Positions 6,499-8,426 of a DNA stretch of 8,426 nucleotides are shown here, one piece after another. The position numbers were made by a program, and so were the translations under genes. Under the pieces are notes generated by a model. That model worked only from the letters and a program-made list of their open reading frames with translations, ran no database searches and had not been told where the DNA came from. The stretch's first letter is position 1. The number at the start of each line of letters is the position of its first letter. Location of the stretch: positions 1 to 8,426 of the forward strand of contig CANGML010000060.1 of assembly GCA_947454585.1 (NCBI GenBank), read 5' to 3'. This DNA comes from Comamonadaceae bacterium (GTDB taxonomy: Bacteria; Pseudomonadota; Gammaproteobacteria; Burkholderiales; Burkholderiaceae_C).

Positions 6499-6530
6499 AC
6501 GCTGGAGCGGCGTAAAATCTCTCCCAGCGT
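6499..6530. repeat. Inverted repeat around a TAAAAT hexamer, between aceA and thrS
   Basis: ACGCTGG (6499-6505) and CCAGCGT (6524-6530) are perfect complements. The stem extends by AG/CT with one bulged C. The 13-nt loop (6508-6520) holds TAAAAT (6513-6518), a plausible -10 hexamer for thrS, though no good -35 lies 16-18 bp upstream. It could be an mRNA-end hairpin of aceA, or an operator overlapping a thrS promoter. Confidence 0.35.
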
Positions 6531-6545
6531 TTAGATACTTTTTCC

Positions 6546-6571
6546 AAGCGCGGCTGATGCCGCGCTTTTTT
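6546..6571 (+). terminator. Rho-independent terminator after aceA, abutting thrS
   Basis: AAGCGCGGC (6546-6554), tetraloop TGAT (6555-6558) and GCCGCGCTT (6559-6567) form a perfect 9-bp stem, with a T6 run at 6566-6571. It sits 64 nt after the aceA stop and ends only 12 nt before the thrS ATG. Confidence 0.88.
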
Positions 6572-6583
6572 CATTGAAGACAC

Positions 6584-8426
6584 ATGGTTCAGATTACTCT
6601 CCCCGACGGTTCACAACGTGAGTTTCCAGGTCCTGTGACGGTGGCCGAAGTGGCCGCCTCCATTGGCGCTGGCTTGGCCAAGGCGGCTTTGGCCGGCAAG
6701 GTCGATGGCCAGGTGGTGGACACCAGCTACGCAATGACCCGCAACGCCAGCTTGGCCATCATCACCGCCAAAGATGCCGAAGGCTTGGAGGTGATCCGTC
6801 ACTCCACTGCCCACTTGTTGGCCTATGCGGTGAAAGAGTTGTTCCCCGAGGCGCAAGTCACGATTGGTCCGGTCATCGACAACGGTTTTTTCTACGACTT
6901 TTCGTTCACGCGTGGCTTCACGCCTGAAGACTTGATAGCCATCGAAAAGCGCATGACCGAGCTGGCCAACAAAGACGAGCCTGTGGTGCGCCGCGTCTTG
7001 CCACGCGACGAAGCGGTGGCTTATTTCAAAGGCTTGGGCGAGCACTACAAGGCCGAAATCATTGCCAGTATCCCGAGCGATGAAGACGTGAGCCTGTACC
7101 GCGAAGGCAACTTCGAGGATTTGTGCCGAGGCCCGCATGTGCCCAGCACCGGCAAGCTTAAACATTTCAAGCTGATGAAGGTGGCCGGTGCGTATTGGCG
7201 CGGCGACCACAAGAACGAAATGCTGCAACGCATTTACGGCACCGCCTGGGCCAGCAAAGACGATTTGCAGCAATACCTCACGCGATTGGAAGAGGCCGAA
7301 AAGCGCGACCACCGCAAATTGGGCCGCGAGTTGGACTTGTTCCACATTGACGAGCACTCACCCGGCACGGTGTTTTGGCACCCCAAAGGCTGGACCGTCT
7401 GGCAAGAGGTGGAGCAGTACATGCGCCGTGTCTACCGGGACAACGGCTACCTGGAAGTCAAAGGCCCGCAAATTTTGGATCAGAGCTTGTGGGAGAAAAC
7501 AGGGCATTGGGACAAATACCGCGAGAACATGTTTGTCACCGAATCGGAAAAGCGTGACTACGCGTTGAAGCCGATGAACTGTCCTGGTCACATTATCATT
7601 TTTAAGCAAGGCATCAAGAGTTACCGCGATTTGCCTCTGCGTTTTGGTGAATTTGGCCAATGCCACCGCAACGAGCCCAGTGGTGGCTTGCACGGCATCA
7701 TGCGCGTGCGTGCCTTCACCCAAGATGACGGCCACATTTTTTGTACCGAAGACCAAATTCAAGCTGAGGTGGTGGCTTTCACGACTTTGCTGCAAAAGGT
7801 CTACCAAGACTTTGGCTTCACCAACATCATCTACAAACTCTCGACCCGCCCTGAGCAACGCATCGGTACCGAAGAAAGTTGGGACCGCGCCGAGCACGCT
7901 TTGGCCGAGGGCCTACGCGCTTCGGGGTGTGAGTTTTCGTATTTGCCGGGAGAGGGCGCTTTTTATGGCCCGAAAATCGAATACACCTTGAAAGATGCGA
8001 TCGGCCGTGAATGGCAATGCGGCACGATTCAGGTGGACCCCAACTTGCCCGAGCGCTTGGATGCTGAGTTTGTGGGCGAAGATGGGTCGCGCCACCGCCC
8101 CATCATGTTGCACCGCGCCATCGTGGGAAGTTTGGAGCGTTTCATCGGCATTTTGATCGAGCAACACGCGGGCGCGCTGCCGACTTGGCTGGCGCCAACG
8201 CAGGTTTCGGTGCTCAATATCACCGATTCCCAGGCCGAATATGCCCAAGAAGTTGCAAAAACGCTGCGAAATCAAGGGCTTAGGGTCGATTTAGACCTCC
8301 GAAACGAGAAAATTACGTATAAAATACGTGAGCATTCCATGCAAAAGCTTCCCTACATCTTGGTCGTTGGCGACAAAGAGAAGGAAGCTGGCGCCGTCGC
8401 AGTGCGCGCCCGAGGCAACCAAGACC
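6584..8426 (+). CDS. thrS: Threonine-tRNA ligase (3' truncated by window edge)
   Basis: Class II aminoacyl-tRNA synthetase charging tRNA-Thr in the cytoplasm. 614 codons are visible and open to the edge; the family length (642 in E. coli) implies that roughly 20-30 are missing. Domain order: TGS domain (about 1-62), editing domain with zinc-site residues H73, H77, C181 and H185, catalytic core, then the anticodon-binding domain from about 535. The catalytic zinc ligands are present: C333 in MNCPGH, H384 in DDGH and H510 in MLHRAI. Class II motif 2 ([12 protein letters not shown], ending at H370-G371) and motif 3 ([12 protein letters not shown]) are intact. The ATG at 6584 gives [12 protein letters not shown], matching the E. 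coli N-terminus. Its Shine-Dalgarno is weak (GAAGA, 6576-6580, only 3 nt away). An intrinsic terminator lies 12 nt upstream. infC-rpmI-rplT usually follow in proteobacteria and would lie beyond the window. Confidence 0.98.
   Translation, partial: MVQITLPDGSQREFPGPVTVAEVAASIGAGLAKAALAGKVDGQVVDTSYAMTRNASLAIITAKDAEGLEVIRHSTAHLLAYAVKELFPEAQVTIGPVIDNGFFYDFSFTRGFTPEDLIAIEKRMTELANKDEPVVRRVLPRDEAVAYFKGLGEHYKAEIIASIPSDEDVSLYREGNFEDLCRGPHVPSTGKLKHFKLMKVAGAYWRGDHKNEMLQRIYGTAWASKDDLQQYLTRLEEAEKRDHRKLGRELDLFHIDEHSPGTVFWHPKGWTVWQEVEQYMRRVYRDNGYLEVKGPQILDQSLWEKTGHWDKYRENMFVTESEKRDYALKPMNCPGHIIIFKQGIKSYRDLPLRFGEFGQCHRNEPSGGLHGIMRVRAFTQDDGHIFCTEDQIQAEVVAFTTLLQKVYQDFGFTNIIYKLSTRPEQRIGTEESWDRAEHALAEGLRASGCEFSYLPGEGAFYGPKIEYTLKDAIGREWQCGTIQVDPNLPERLDAEFVGEDGSRHRPIMLHRAIVGSLERFIGILIEQHAGALPTWLAPTQVSVLNITDSQAEYAQEVAKTLRNQGLRVDLDLRNEKITYKIREHSMQKLPYILVVGDKEKEAGAVAVRARGNQD
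8314..8330 (+). promoter_or_regulatory. Possible internal promoter element within thrS
   Basis: ACGTAT (8315-8320), AAA, ATACGT (8324-8329) is a perfect inverted repeat containing TATAAAAT (8318-8325), a near-consensus -10, inside an otherwise G+C-rich gene. It uses the codons TAT-AAA-ATA. In E. coli infC is transcribed from promoters located within thrS, so a similar role here is plausible, but no good -35 is visible at normal spacing. Confidence 0.25.

Noticed and set aside
6486..6515. 9-codon mini-ORF MERIHAGAA between aceA and thrS as an attenuator leader peptide
   Set aside because: It contains no threonine codon and no RBS, so it does not fit a threonine-sensing leader peptide.
6611..7897. 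Long - strand open frames (248 and 179 residues, same frame) opposite thrS
   Set aside because: Mirror frames produced by codon bias of thrS, whose domains and catalytic residues are all intact; no promoter, RBS or recognisable domain on the - strand.

Overview
The window looks like ordinary chromosomal DNA of a betaproteobacterium, most likely Burkholderiales (Comamonadaceae-like). This is inferred from the G+C-rich coding sequence, the close match of ClpB, isocitrate lyase and ThrRS to proteobacterial families, and a small SWIB-domain protein with a histone-H1-like tail, a type I associate with betaproteobacteria. No database search was possible, so the taxon is an inference. I see no mobile element, CRISPR array, tRNA or rRNA.

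Layout. Positions 1-1193 (+) carry the 3' half of clpB, a disaggregase, cut by the left edge. After a 91-bp gap comes a two-gene cassette: an MFS permease (1285-2493, +) and, 19 bp later behind a strong Shine-Dalgarno, a thiamine-pyrophosphate enzyme of the acetolactate-synthase/decarboxylase superfamily (2513-4213, +). Their substrates cannot be read from the sequence. A perfect 11-bp A-flanked/T-flanked hairpin (4239-4264) closes this cassette and also serves the convergent SWIB gene (4284-4724, -). That gene encodes a DNA-binding-like protein with 12 evenly spaced Lys-Lys pairs in its tail.

The 426-bp divergent intergenic region 4725-5150 is the most information-rich non-coding part. Its right portion (4941-5100) is only 26% G+C by direct count (41 of 160). 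It contains a T-N11-A inverted repeat, a 12-bp inverted repeat, three copies of the heptamer CTTATAG/CTATAAG, and tandem ATAAGAC repeats, all just upstream of isocitrate lyase aceA (5151-6482, +). This fits tight regulation of the glyoxylate shunt. aceA ends in an intrinsic terminator (6546-6571) whose T-run stops 12 nt before thrS (6584 to the right edge, +), so thrS transcription probably has to start before or within that hairpin. thrS is cut about two dozen codons before its expected end.

The genes are mostly functionally independent housekeeping genes (protein disaggregation, nucleoid-type protein, glyoxylate shunt, tRNA charging) around one uncharacterised transporter-enzyme pair. I did not find a convincing new multi-gene system. 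The best leads are the aceA control region, the MFS/TPP cassette, the dilysine-tailed SWIB protein and the terminator abutting thrS.
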